Part shown: piece by piece, positions 55,757 through 62,350 of the stretch
Layout of the letters: every line of letters begins with the position of its first letter
Numbering within the stretch: position 1 is the stretch's first letter
From: Chitinophagaceae bacterium
GTDB taxonomy: Bacteria > Bacteroidota > Bacteroidia > Chitinophagales > Chitinophagaceae
DNA: 62,350 bases
Assembly: GCA_947447485.1 (NCBI GenBank)
Contig: CANFJP010000002.1
Coordinates: 1-62,350 of the forward strand
Direction: 5' to 3'
The notes under the pieces: generated by a model
Databases searched by the model: none
Told to the model about the DNA's origin: nothing
The model's input: the letters and a program-made list of their open reading frames with translations, nothing else
Program-made: the position numbers and the translations under genes

Positions 55757-55787
55757 AAAAAAAGCCTTCAATTAATTTGAAGGCTTT
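55757..55787. terminator. Bidirectional terminator between pgi and the DUF3276 gene
   Basis: AAAGCCTTCAA and TTGAAGGCTTT are perfect 11-base arms with a 5-base loop. On the minus strand the stem is followed by TTTTATTA, so it mainly ends the DUF3276 transcript; on the plus strand it lies 26 bases after pgi. Confidence 0.85.
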
Positions 55788-55806
55788 GCTGTGTATAATA
55801 TAAATT

Positions 55807-56256
55807 TTACCATTTGTCAACTTCCTCAGTACTTCCGTTGTCTCCTGTATCAGCAGAAGTTGTATCAGTTGGATTTTCTTTTACTGTCTCAGTTTGAGTG
55901 GGTTCAACCGTTTCGTTTGAATGCTCCTGATTTCCTGCAGGTTGGCTTCCCTCTCCTTCATAAGGCGTTTCATGGCTGAATGCATCAAAATCAAAATCAG
56001 GCATTAATTCTGTTTTCACATGCTCAACCGTTTCGTTAAGCCCTTTTAAAAACTTATTAAAATCTTCTTTGTATAAAAAGATTTTATGACGGTCGTATCC
56101 ATCAGAATCAAACCTTTTACGACTTTCTGTAATGGTTACATAAAAATCATTGCCTCTTGTTTCTCTTACATCAAAAAAGTAAGTTCTTCTTTTTCCAGCT
56201 TTTACACGAATACTGTAAACGCTTTCCATTTTTTTTTCGTTGTTATCGTACTCCAC
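55807..56256 (-). CDS. DUF3276 (PUR-alpha-like) nucleic-acid-binding protein
   Basis: The 149 residues hold one PUR-type repeat: ESVYSIRVKAGKRRTYFFDVRETRGNDFYVTITESRKRFDSDGYDRHKIFLYKEDFNKFLKGL, followed by an acidic, Thr/Glu-rich tail of about 60 residues. Such PUR proteins bind single-stranded nucleic acid; the bacterial role is not well known. Start is GTG (MEYDNNEKK), with an ATG at 56229 (MESVYSI) as an alternative. A -7 box TATCTTTG lies 46 bases upstream. The gene is monocistronic, with its own terminator. Confidence 0.88.
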   Translation of the reverse strand: MEYDNNEKKMESVYSIRVKAGKRRTYFFDVRETRGNDFYVTITESRKRFDSDGYDRHKIFLYKEDFNKFLKGLNETVEHVKTELMPDFDFDAFSHETPYEGEGSQPAGNQEHSNETVEPTQTETVKENPTDTTSADTGDNGSTEEVDKW

Positions 56257-56301
56257 GGTATTGTTTTAAATGTTTAAAAAATGAATATTTTTAAATATAG
56301 A

Positions 56302-56309
56302 CAAAGATA
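56302..56309 (-). promoter_or_regulatory. -7 promoter element of the DUF3276 gene
   Basis: On the minus strand TATCTTTG matches TAnnTTTG exactly, 46 bases before the GTG start. No clear TTTG is found 20 bases further up. Confidence 0.45.
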
Positions 56310-56372
56310 AATTTGTTTTTGATATGAAAAAATAATTGAGGGGTAAGCTTAAAGTGCCATTTTTGACTAATA

Positions 56373-58208
56373 TTAGGCATTTTTCTGCTCTTTTGATTGC
56401 CTCTCAAACATCTCAAAATAAAGCCCTTTTTGCTTCAAAAGCTCTTCATGAGAGCCAATTTCAGCTAATTTACCCTCCTCTAATACCAATATTTTATCGA
56501 ATTTAAAATAGGTAGATATTCGATGGGTGATGAAAATAGCCGTTTTGCCTGCTAAATATGGGGTAAGATTTTCTAAAATTTGTTGTTCAGTTTTACTGTC
56601 TATGGCACTTAGGCAATCATCAAAAATTAATATTTTGGAGTCTTTTAAGATTGCTCTTGCTATAGAAATTCGTTGTTTTTGTCCGCCGCTTAATGTAACA
56701 CCCCTTTCTCCCACGATGGTATTTAATCCATCAGGGAAATGCATAATCTCATTATAAATGCCCGCATTTTTTGCTGCGATAACAATTTCATCTAAAGACG
56801 CATTGTCTTTTCCGAAACGAATATTGTTTTCTATGGTATCACTAAATAGAAAGACATCTTGTGGTACATAGCTTATTTGTTTTCTTATTAGTTCTTTGTC
56901 AAATTTATTAATAGGAATCTCATCCAATGTGATGCTGCCATTTTGAACATCATACATTCTTAATAAAAGTTGAGCGATTGTTGATTTGCCAGCTCCAATT
57001 TTACCCAAGATCGCAACCTTCTCTCCTGCTGAAATAGTAAAAGTTAGATCCTTGATTGCTTGAATTCCAGTGTGGCTATAGGTAAAATTGATATGATTAA
57101 ATTGAATGTCTCCCTTTAATGAATTGTCAATTATAGGACATTCGTTTTTAATAGTAGGTTCAGTTAATAAAAATTCATTGATTCTTTTTTGAGATGCAAC
57201 TGCTCTTTGTGTAATACTGGCCGTCCAGCCAATGGCACTTACAGGGAAGGTTAACATCTGTATGTACATAACGAATTCAGCAATTTTTCCAATATTAGCG
57301 CCGGGTACATGATGAATTACATCTAATGAGCCAACCATAATTGTAATCAAGGTGCTCAATCCAATTAACAAAGCCATGCTAGGAAAATAAATGGCTTCTG
57401 TTTTTGCAAGTTCCAATGCATTGATTCTATATTTTTCACTATTGCTTTTAAAAAATCCAATCATTGCATTTTCTTGAACAAAAGATTTTATCACTCTTAT
57501 GCCAGAATATGATTCTTGAGCATTGGTGGTGAGGTCACTTAATTGGGATTGAATGCGTTCGCTTTTTTTATTAATAATATTATTTACAAAGAAAAGGGTG
57601 ATGGCCAAAATGGGTAAAGGGCACAATGCTACCAATGTGAGTTTAACATCTGATTGCAGCATGAAATAAAGGCTAAATCCTATTACAGCAGCTAGGTTTG
57701 CAAAATACATAATGGCGGGCCCTGTGTACATTCTAACCCTGCTTACATCTTCAGAAATTCTATTCATTAAATCTCCGGTACTATGTGTTTTATAAAATGC
57801 CATATCTAATTGCTGATAATGCGCATAAATTTCGTTTTTCTGATCATATTCAATATGTCTACTCATCACGATGACCGTCTGACGCATTAAAAACATAAAT
57901 ACACCACTAATAATGGCAATCAGGAATAAGATCAATCCCGTATAAAAAATTTTACTCTTAAATGGAATCTGGTTGAATTTTTGAATAATTAATTGAACAA
58001 TAAAATCGTACTCGTGATAATGTGTAGAAGAAATTATATGTTGTCCGTTTTTAACATCAATCGACGATACAACTGTATTGACAACATATCCGGTAAGTTG
58101 AGGAGATAGAATCCTAAAATAATTAGTGAGTATAACAAAAAATATTCCGAGGATGAAGCGCCAACGATATTTCCAGAAATATTTATTTAAAGCGGATAAT
58201 TCCTTCAT
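56373..58208 (-). CDS. ABC exporter, fused permease and ATPase (MsbA-like)
   Basis: It probably exports a lipid or small molecule as a homodimer. The ORF starts at TTG 58226; I prefer ATG 58208 (MKELSALNKYFWKYRWRFI), 611 residues. Six membrane segments lie in about residues 15-320 (IMYFANLAAVIGFSLYFML, ALCPLPILAITLFFV). The nucleotide-binding domain has Walker A GKIGAGKSTIAQLLL, the signature LSGGQKQRISIARAIL and Walker B ILIFDDCLSA, with H-loop FITHR. The ABC domain Walker A carries GKIGAGKS in place of the usual G-x-x-G-x-G-K-S spacing, which still fits. Substrate is unknown. Confidence 0.92.
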   Translation of the reverse strand: MKELSALNKYFWKYRWRFILGIFFVILTNYFRILSPQLTGYVVNTVVSSIDVKNGQHIISSTHYHEYDFIVQLIIQKFNQIPFKSKIFYTGLILFLIAIISGVFMFLMRQTVIVMSRHIEYDQKNEIYAHYQQLDMAFYKTHSTGDLMNRISEDVSRVRMYTGPAIMYFANLAAVIGFSLYFMLQSDVKLTLVALCPLPILAITLFFVNNIINKKSERIQSQLSDLTTNAQESYSGIRVIKSFVQENAMIGFFKSNSEKYRINALELAKTEAIYFPSMALLIGLSTLITIMVGSLDVIHHVPGANIGKIAEFVMYIQMLTFPVSAIGWTASITQRAVASQKRINEFLLTEPTIKNECPIIDNSLKGDIQFNHINFTYSHTGIQAIKDLTFTISAGEKVAILGKIGAGKSTIAQLLLRMYDVQNGSITLDEIPINKFDKELIRKQISYVPQDVFLFSDTIENNIRFGKDNASLDEIVIAAKNAGIYNEIMHFPDGLNTIVGERGVTLSGGQKQRISIARAILKDSKILIFDDCLSAIDSKTEQQILENLTPYLAGKTAIFITHRISTYFKFDKILVLEEGKLAEIGSHEELLKQKGLYFEMFERQSKEQKNA

Positions 58209-58280
58209 TGAAGTAAAATTAAACAAAAAAATGTCGTTAATCAGTTTTCATTATCAGCATTTACTCCCCTGATTTATTTT

Positions 58281-58288
58281 ACATTTGC
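58281..58288 (+). promoter_or_regulatory. -7 promoter element of the nitroreductase gene
   Basis: TACATTTG matches the consensus exactly, 31 bases before the ATG at 58320. The -33 element is weak. Confidence 0.45.
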
Positions 58289-58319
58289 AATGTTATTTTT
58301 TATTTCAAAATAATTACAA

Positions 58320-59039
58320 ATGAATCAAGCATTTCAGAATGTAGTAGAATTTAGAAGATCAAATAGAAAATTTGATGGCAATGTGCCAGTGCCCGATGAA
58401 GTGATTAAAGTGAGCTTGGAAAGAGCTATTTTATCTCCCAATAGTAGCAATATGCAATTGTGGGAATTTCATTGGATACATTCAAAAGAAGCGCTGCAAA
58501 CCATGGTGCCACTTTGTTTGAATCAACAAGCTGCACAAACGGCCCAGCAAATGGTTGTTTTTGTAACCCGAAAAGATAAATGGCGTGAAAGGGCCAAATG
58601 GAATCTCCAACGTGTAAAAGAATCTATTCAAGGAGAACCAAATCCTGTTCAGAAAAACATATTAAATTATTACGGCAAACTAATGCCTTTGATGTACAGT
58701 AGTGATCCTATCGGAATTATGTCTACCATTAGAAGAACAATTAGTTTTATGATGGGCTTGCGTAAACCATTTTACAGAGCTGGAGGAAAAGCCGATCAGC
58801 GTGTAACTGTTCATAAATCATGTGCATTGGCTGCACAAACTTTTATGTTATCTATTGCAGCAGAGGGTTTTCATAGTTGCCCAATGGAAGGTTTTGATGA
58901 AAAGCGCTTAAAAAAAGCATTGCAGTTACCTTGTGGTGCCGAAATCAACATGGTCATATCAGTTGGACTTGGAACGGAAGCGGGTATTTGGGGAAATAGA
59001 AATCGGGTCGCATATGAAGAGGTTGTTATTCAGAAATAA
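58320..59039 (+). CDS. Nitroreductase family flavoprotein
   Basis: It is probably an FMN-dependent oxidoreductase using NAD(P)H. The 239 residues show the family opening VVEFRRSNRKFDGNVPVPDEVI with the FMN-binding Arg-Arg/Ser pattern, ILSPNSSNMQLWEFHWI, and the closing MVISVGLGTEAGIWGNRNR. An extra segment around residues 95-160 (KRVKESIQGEPNPVQKNIL... MSTIRRTISFMMGLRKPFY) makes it longer than the shortest members. The natural substrate cannot be inferred. It is monocistronic. Confidence 0.87.
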   Translation: MNQAFQNVVEFRRSNRKFDGNVPVPDEVIKVSLERAILSPNSSNMQLWEFHWIHSKEALQTMVPLCLNQQAAQTAQQMVVFVTRKDKWRERAKWNLQRVKESIQGEPNPVQKNILNYYGKLMPLMYSSDPIGIMSTIRRTISFMMGLRKPFYRAGGKADQRVTVHKSCALAAQTFMLSIAAEGFHSCPMEGFDEKRLKKALQLPCGAEINMVISVGLGTEAGIWGNRNRVAYEEVVIQK

Positions 59040-59112
59040 TACCCCATATTATCATACTGTATTTGATTATCAAGTATTTCTGTACTTTTTTTTCAAAATA
59101 AGCCCCATAATT

Positions 59113-59144
59113 TTTGTTACTAAAACAATCAAACCTTACTTTTG
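59113..59144 (+). promoter_or_regulatory. Promoter of tRNA-Ser
   Basis: TTTG (59113-59116), exactly 20 bases, then TACTTTTG (59137-59144). The box ends 4 bases before the first tRNA base, so transcription should start at or within a base or two of the mature 5' end. Confidence 0.8.
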
Positions 59145-59148
59145 CCCC

Positions 59149-59236
59149 GGAGAGTTGGCAGAGCGGTCGATTGCGGCAGTCTTGAAAACTGTTGACTGTA
59201 ACAGGTCCTGGGGTTCGAATCCCTAACTCTGCGCCA
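59149..59236 (+). tRNA. tRNA-Ser (anticodon UGA)
   Basis: The 88-base type II tRNA has an acceptor arm GGAGAGT, a D arm, an anticodon stem GCAGT/ACTGT with loop CTTGAAA (anticodon TGA, Ser), a long variable arm, a T arm TGGGG/CCCTA with loop TTCGAAT, and an encoded CCA. The 3' acceptor strand is ACTCTGC, which leaves a G2-G71 mismatch. A perfect ACTCTCC copy lies 177 bases downstream. Boundaries come from comparison with the E. coli serine tRNA layout. Confidence 0.93.
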
Positions 59237-59237
59237 G

Positions 59238-59354
59238 AAAAAATCAAATGCCCCCCAAAGGGGCATTTTTCGTTGAACGAGCGATGAAAGTTTACTTTCA
59301 AAAGTGAGTGAAATGAAAAATGTGTCGGAACGAAGTTTCTGCATTTGATTTTTT
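59238..59354 (+). repeat. Structured unit 1 after tRNA-Ser
   Basis: It begins one base after the tRNA CCA with AAAAAATCAAATGC and ends with the exact reverse complement GCATTTGATTTTTT. Inside are, in order, a GC hairpin with a T-run, GAACGA (59275-59280), the small hairpin GAAAG/CTTTC, and GAGTGA (59306-59311). The order and spacing match unit 2, although most of the sequence differs. No gene is seen inside it. It lies in the 384-base gene-free gap 59237-59620. Confidence 0.6.
59246..59270 (+). terminator. Terminator after tRNA-Ser
   Basis: ATGCCCC, loop CCAAA, GGGGCAT, then TTTT forms a rho-independent terminator starting about 10 bases after the tRNA. It is also the inner hairpin of unit 1. 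Confidence 0.8.
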
Positions 59355-59394
59355 GTATGCGGAAACCCTTCCGATGTCCGAGCAAAGCGAGGAC

Positions 59395-59413
59395 AATCCC
59401 TAACTCTCCGCCA
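59395..59413 (+). repeat. Second copy of the tRNA-Ser 3' end
   Basis: AATCCCTAACTCTCCGCCA repeats the last 19 bases of the tRNA (T-loop end to CCA) with one change, C for G. The C restores perfect pairing with the tRNA 5' acceptor strand GGAGAGT. No remaining D arm or anticodon arm precedes it, so it is a fragment and not a second tRNA. Confidence 0.85.
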
Positions 59414-59525
59414 AGCTTTTACAAAACCCACGATTTCGTGGGTTTTTTTATGAACGACAACGAACCAAGCAATGCTTGAGTGAGTTGGGATGATTGAAAA
59501 AAGCTGCAAAGTTTTGCAAAAGCTT
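59413..59525 (+). repeat. Structured unit 2 after the tRNA-Ser 3' copy
   Basis: It begins at the last base of the copied CCA with AAGCTTTTACAAAA and ends with TTTTGCAAAAGCTT, which is its reverse complement apart from one base. Inside are a GC hairpin with a T-run, GAACGA (59452-59457), the small hairpin AAGC/GCTT and GAGTGA (59478-59483). The length is 113 bases against 117 in unit 1. No gene is recognised. Confidence 0.6.
59423..59449 (+). terminator. Terminator-like hairpin in unit 2
   Basis: AACCCACG, loop ATTT, CGTGGGTT and seven T bases form a strong rho-independent terminator shape. It lies 10 bases after the second tRNA 3' end, at the same place as the terminator after the first. Confidence 0.8.
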
Positions 59526-59564
59526 GAAGCCTCCCCCATTTGGCATCATGCAATAATCCTTTTC

Positions 59565-59579
59565 ACTCGCGTTGCGAGT
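59565..59579. repeat. Short palindrome between unit 2 and ribH
   Basis: ACTCGC, GTT, GCGAGT is a perfect 6-base inverted repeat 41 bases past the ribH stop. On the minus strand there is no T-run after it, so it is only a weak candidate for the end of the rib transcript. Confidence 0.35.
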
Positions 59580-59620
59580 AATCCTCATAAGAAAATAAAT
59601 AAAGAAATGGTAAGAATAAA

Positions 59621-60037
59621 TTACTTCACGCGAGCAAATGCTTCCATCATAAAAATGGCAGCTTCTGCAAATTCTTTTCCTTTGTTCATGCGGTCGAGGG
59701 CCGCTCTTTCGTAAGCCAATTCTTCTGTTTGTGTAGTTAGTACACCATATATAATTGGAATGGAAGATTGGGTGGCCAATGTACTGATACCGTTGGTTAC
59801 AAATTGACAAACATATTCGTAATGATCTGTATCTCCTTTGATAATGGCCCCTATAGTAATAATCGCATCATATTTTTTTGAATCCATTAGTTTTTTAGTG
59901 TAACTCACCAATTCAACAGCACCCGGGCATTCAAAGGTTTCAAATGGAGTGTTGAGTTGAGTTAAATGTGTAGCACACCCCTTTTCTAATAAATCAGTAT
60001 ACAATGGATTAAATGTTGCTTTGATGATGGCGATCAT
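59621..60037 (-). CDS. ribH: 6,7-dimethyl-8-ribityllumazine synthase
   Basis: It makes lumazine from the ribityl-pyrimidine and dihydroxybutanone phosphate. The 138 residues show ATFNPLYTDLL, FECPGAVELVSY, and GAIIKGDTDHYEYVC with the catalytic His, and IPIIYGVLTTQTEELAYERA. It is shorter than the usual 150-160 because the N-terminal strand is short. It overlaps ribBA by one base (ATG of ribH at the ribBA stop), so the three genes ribE, ribBA and ribH form one minus-strand operon. Confidence 0.95.
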   Translation of the reverse strand: MIAIIKATFNPLYTDLLEKGCATHLTQLNTPFETFECPGAVELVSYTKKLMDSKKYDAIITIGAIIKGDTDHYEYVCQFVTNGISTLATQSSIPIIYGVLTTQTEELAYERAALDRMNKGKEFAEAAIFMMEAFARVK

Positions 60038-61272
60038 TATTGAATATTTATGCTGTGTTTTGCAATCGATAATTTTTCTTGTAAATATTTTTTATTGTGT
60101 GGATTTCCGATTGATGGAATTTGCAATGTGCTAAATGTAAATCCTGCATGTTGAAGAGAATTTATCTTTTCAGGATTATTTGTTATCAATTGAAAATTAT
60201 TTAAGTTCATTTTTTTTAATATCTCAATGGCATCTTGATAGGTTCTGCTATCTTTTGAAAATCCAAGAGATTCATTTGCTTCGTAGGTATTTTGTCCTTC
60301 TTCCTGCAGTTTGTAAGCAGCTATTTTGTTTCCTATTCCAATCCCTCTACCCTCCTGATCCTTTAAATAAATCACAGCACCATTTCCATTGGCTTCTATT
60401 AATTCGAGCGATTGATGCAATTGGCTTTGGCAATCACAGCGACTGCTCCCAAATATATCTCCCGTTTGACATTCGCTATGTATTCTTACAATTGGTTTGC
60501 TATTCGACACTTTTTTTGAGAGAACAGAATGCTCAATACCAGATAAGGTGTTTTTATAAATACTGATGGTGAAATCACCAAAAGATGTAGGTAAATTGGC
60601 TTCGGATAAAAGTGAGATGAAATGCTCAGATAGATTATCGGAAGTAGTGGTGATAATATGTTTAGTAAGTTTTCTATAATCAATAATTTGTTGAATGGTA
60701 ATTGCTTTTAATTGATGTGTTGCAGCGAATGCAATCAATCCTTCTCTTCTAAGCATGTTTCCATTTTCATCCATTACTTCACACATCACAGCAGCTGGCT
60801 CGTGACCTGTTAGGATGCACAAATCAACACTTGCTTCTGTATGTCCCGGTCTTACAAGTACTCCATTGTTTTTTGCTACCACAGGAAATAAATGTCCTGG
60901 TTTTATAAAGTCTGTTGATTTGCTTTCTTTAGAAGCAATCAATGATGCTGTGATAGCTCTTTCTTTTGCAGAAATACCCGTAGTGATTCCAAAGGAATGA
61001 TTTGCGTCAACAGAATCATAAAAAGCGGTACTAAATCTGTCTTTTGAATTGCTTGTAACAGGATGTAAGTTGAGTCTTTGAGCAACTTGTTCTGCCATTG
61101 CTATACAGATTAATCCACGGCCATGTACAGCACAAAAATTTATTTTTTCTTGAGTAGCAGCATCTGCAGGGAAAATAATATCTCCTTCATTTTCTCTGTT
61201 TTCATCGTCAATCACCAAAACGGGATTGCCCATTTTAAACGATGCTAATGCTTCTTCGATAGTATTAAACAC
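60037..61272 (-). CDS. ribBA: Bifunctional DHBP synthase and GTP cyclohydrolase II
   Basis: It carries out two early steps of riboflavin synthesis. Of the 411 residues, the first 205 or so form the DHBP synthase domain (VIDDENRENEGDIIFPAD, FSTAFYDSVDANHSFGITTGI, RPGHTEASVDLC). The rest forms GTP cyclohydrolase II with the zinc site in VRIHSECQTGDIFGSSRCDC and the catalytic YLKDQEGRGIGIGNKIAAYKL. Both sets of key motifs are intact. It lies one base after ribE and overlaps ribH by one base. Confidence 0.95.
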   Translation of the reverse strand: MFNTIEEALASFKMGNPVLVIDDENRENEGDIIFPADAATQEKINFCAVHGRGLICIAMAEQVAQRLNLHPVTSNSKDRFSTAFYDSVDANHSFGITTGISAKERAITASLIASKESKSTDFIKPGHLFPVVAKNNGVLVRPGHTEASVDLCILTGHEPAAVMCEVMDENGNMLRREGLIAFAATHQLKAITIQQIIDYRKLTKHIITTTSDNLSEHFISLLSEANLPTSFGDFTISIYKNTLSGIEHSVLSKKVSNSKPIVRIHSECQTGDIFGSSRCDCQSQLHQSLELIEANGNGAVIYLKDQEGRGIGIGNKIAAYKLQEEGQNTYEANESLGFSKDSRTYQDAIEILKKMNLNNFQLITNNPEKINSLQHAGFTFSTLQIPSIGNPHNKKYLQEKLSIAKHSINIQ

Positions 61273-61273
61273 T

Positions 61274-61867
61274 TTAATTAATTTCTTTGGTTAATAACTT
61301 TTCTGTGTATTTAGCTAAAATATCAAATTCGACATTTACTTTATCTCCTACTTTTAATGTTTTCAAATTTGTTTTTTCCAGCGTAACAGGAATAATGCAA
61401 AGTTCTATTGTATTCTTGATTGTATTGTTTATTGTTAAACTAACCCCGTTGATTGTTACAGAACCTTTATACACTACATATTTAGAAAAAGTTGTAGGAA
61501 ATTCAATCGTAATTGTCCAGGCCTGGTCAGTTGTTTTGATATTAATTATACTAGCTGTTGTATCTACGTGCCCCAACACATAATGTCCTCCCATATACCC
61601 ATTCACTTGTAAAGGAAGTTCAACATTTACAATTTGTCCAATCTTATAAAATTGAATAATCGTTTTATCAATGGATTCTAATGAAACAAAGAAATGCAGG
61701 TTTTCTTGGTCGATTTTAATAACTGACAAACAAGCTCCGTCAATCGCTACGCTGTCGCCCAATGATACTTTGGCAGCAATTACAGGGGCGTTTATTACTA
61801 CAGTCCACCCTGTTTCGCTAGGGTTGATTGATTTTATAAGCGCAGAATGTACAATTCCGGTGAACAT
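61274..61867 (-). CDS. ribE: Riboflavin synthase alpha chain
   Basis: It dismutates two lumazine molecules to riboflavin. The 197 residues begin with the invariant MFTGIV and have two lumazine-binding barrels: VSLGDSVAIDGACLSVIK in the first and YKGSVTINGVSLTINN in the second, with the linker MGGHYVLGHVD. Length is typical. It is the first gene of the ribE-ribBA-ribH operon, and its -7 promoter box lies in the 42-base gap to ribD. Confidence 0.95.
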   Translation of the reverse strand: MFTGIVHSALIKSINPSETGWTVVINAPVIAAKVSLGDSVAIDGACLSVIKIDQENLHFFVSLESIDKTIIQFYKIGQIVNVELPLQVNGYMGGHYVLGHVDTTASIINIKTTDQAWTITIEFPTTFSKYVVYKGSVTINGVSLTINNTIKNTIELCIIPVTLEKTNLKTLKVGDKVNVEFDILAKYTEKLLTKEIN

Positions 61868-61895
61868 CTAAATTAAAAGTTTAATTTTAGCGCCA

Positions 61896-61903
61896 CAAAG
61901 ATA
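61896..61903 (-). promoter_or_regulatory. -7 promoter element of the ribE operon
   Basis: On the minus strand TATCTTTG matches the consensus exactly, 28 bases before the ribE ATG. A plus-strand near match, TAATTTTA (61882-61889), could serve ribD. The gap of 42 bases leaves no room for an FMN riboswitch. Confidence 0.5.
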
Positions 61904-61909
61904 AGATGT

Positions 61910-62350
61910 ATGAACCATCAAAGTTATCTAAATAAGGCATTTATATTGGCTAAAATGGCGTCTCCTAAGCAGGTAAGACCCAATCCTTTAGTTGGTGCCA
62001 TTGTTGTAGATAAAAACAATGAGATATTGGGTGAAGGATACCACCAGCTTTGTGGTGGCCCTCATGCGGAAGTTTTTGCGATTCAAGCAGCTTTAAAGAA
62101 AACAAGAGATTTAACAGGAACAACGCTTTATGTTACATTAGAGCCTTGTTCTCATCATGGAAAAACGCCTCCTTGTGTAGAGTTGATTTTGCAGCATAAA
62201 ATAGGAAGAGTGGTTATTGGCTCCATTGATCCCAATCCTATTGTTTCAGGGATTGAATTATTAAAACAAAGCGGCGTGGAAGTGTTAGTGGTTCCTTTGC
62301 CAATGATAGAAAAATTGAATGCAGTATTTATGACAAATCAACTTAAGAAA
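61910..62350 (+). CDS. ribD: Riboflavin biosynthesis protein RibD, N-terminal part
   Basis: The gene runs off the window end and is absent from the ORF track because no stop is seen. The 147 codons cover the deaminase domain, which acts on the pyrimidine intermediate: MASPKQVRPNPLVGAIVV, the zinc site GPHAEVFAI, and TLEPCSHHGKTPPC with two zinc cysteines. The start ATG 61910 was chosen because the earlier ATG 61906 is in another frame with an early stop. The C-terminal reductase domain must lie beyond the window. It diverges from ribE. Confidence 0.92.
   Translation, partial: MNHQSYLNKAFILAKMASPKQVRPNPLVGAIVVDKNNEILGEGYHQLCGGPHAEVFAIQAALKKTRDLTGTTLYVTLEPCSHHGKTPPCVELILQHKIGRVVIGSIDPNPIVSGIELLKQSGVEVLVVPLPMIEKLNAVFMTNQLKK

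Noticed and set aside
58933-59226. Plus-strand 97-aa ORF running from the nitroreductase end into the tRNA
   Set aside because: It overlaps a real gene in another frame and then the tRNA, with no family features.
59026-59539. Minus-strand ORFs of 119 and 136 aa across the tRNA-Ser region
   Set aside because: They are antisense to the tRNA and the structured units; the RVRDSNPRTCYSQ-like translation is the known shadow of a serine tRNA, and no start or family signal is present.
59149-59620. CRISPR or phage element at the tRNA
   Set aside because: Only two imperfect units are present, with no regular spacers, cas genes, integrase or phage genes.
61868-61909. FMN riboswitch upstream of ribE or ribD
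   Set aside because: The gap is 42 bases, far too short for the element, and no RFN motif is seen.

Overview
The window looks like a chromosomal segment of a low-GC Bacteroidota, most likely Chitinophagaceae-like. The evidence is a type IX secretion sorting domain, Bacteroidota-type promoters (TTTG, about 20 bases, TAnnTTTG), a short primary sigma factor of 285 residues, UpxY-type antitermination, and lineage-typical families (DUF3276, DUF3822, DUF4249, DUF6089). Species cannot be named from the sequence alone.

Layout. 1-243: the C-terminal end of a T9SS-exported protein. 279-21226: one nineteen-gene minus-strand polysaccharide locus, read wza, wzc, upxY, deacetylase, polymerase, flippase, glycosyltransferases and unusual decorating enzymes, Gfo/Idh oxidoreductase, acetyltransferase, wecB and finally the polyprenyl-phosphate sugar transferase. 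A consensus promoter and a hairpin-bearing leader precede wza. The genes have the parts of a Wzx/Wzy-type pathway. This region is visibly more AT-rich than the rest. 21648-37062: mostly plus-strand housekeeping genes (thiolase, pyruvate dehydrogenase E1 beta and, separately, E1 alpha, UbiD-type decarboxylase, recF with a DUF721 gene, gyrA, a DbpA-like helicase). 37070-42332: a minus-strand envelope cluster (SCO, MORN-repeat, YHYH lipoprotein, TonB-family barrel) that may handle copper. 42432-52832: lpxK, folate, rsmD, MATE, M1 peptidase, folB, trxB, DUF4249 and rpoD genes. 53094-59039: threonine aldolase, pgi, DUF3276, ABC exporter, nitroreductase.

59113-59620: a tRNA-Ser(UGA) with a textbook promoter, followed by a second copy of its own 3' end 177 bases downstream. 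Each of the two 3' ends is followed by a similar structured unit of about 115 bases: terminal inverted repeat, T-run hairpin, GAACGA, small hairpin, GAGTGA. The arms differ in sequence between the units but stay complementary. This is the most unusual structure in the window.

59621-62350: the riboflavin genes ribH, ribBA and ribE on the minus strand, diverging from a ribD cut by the window edge.

No CRISPR array, transposase, integrase, rRNA or obvious phage gene was seen. Promoter and hairpin calls come from reading by eye; family calls come from motif and architecture recognition without database searches.
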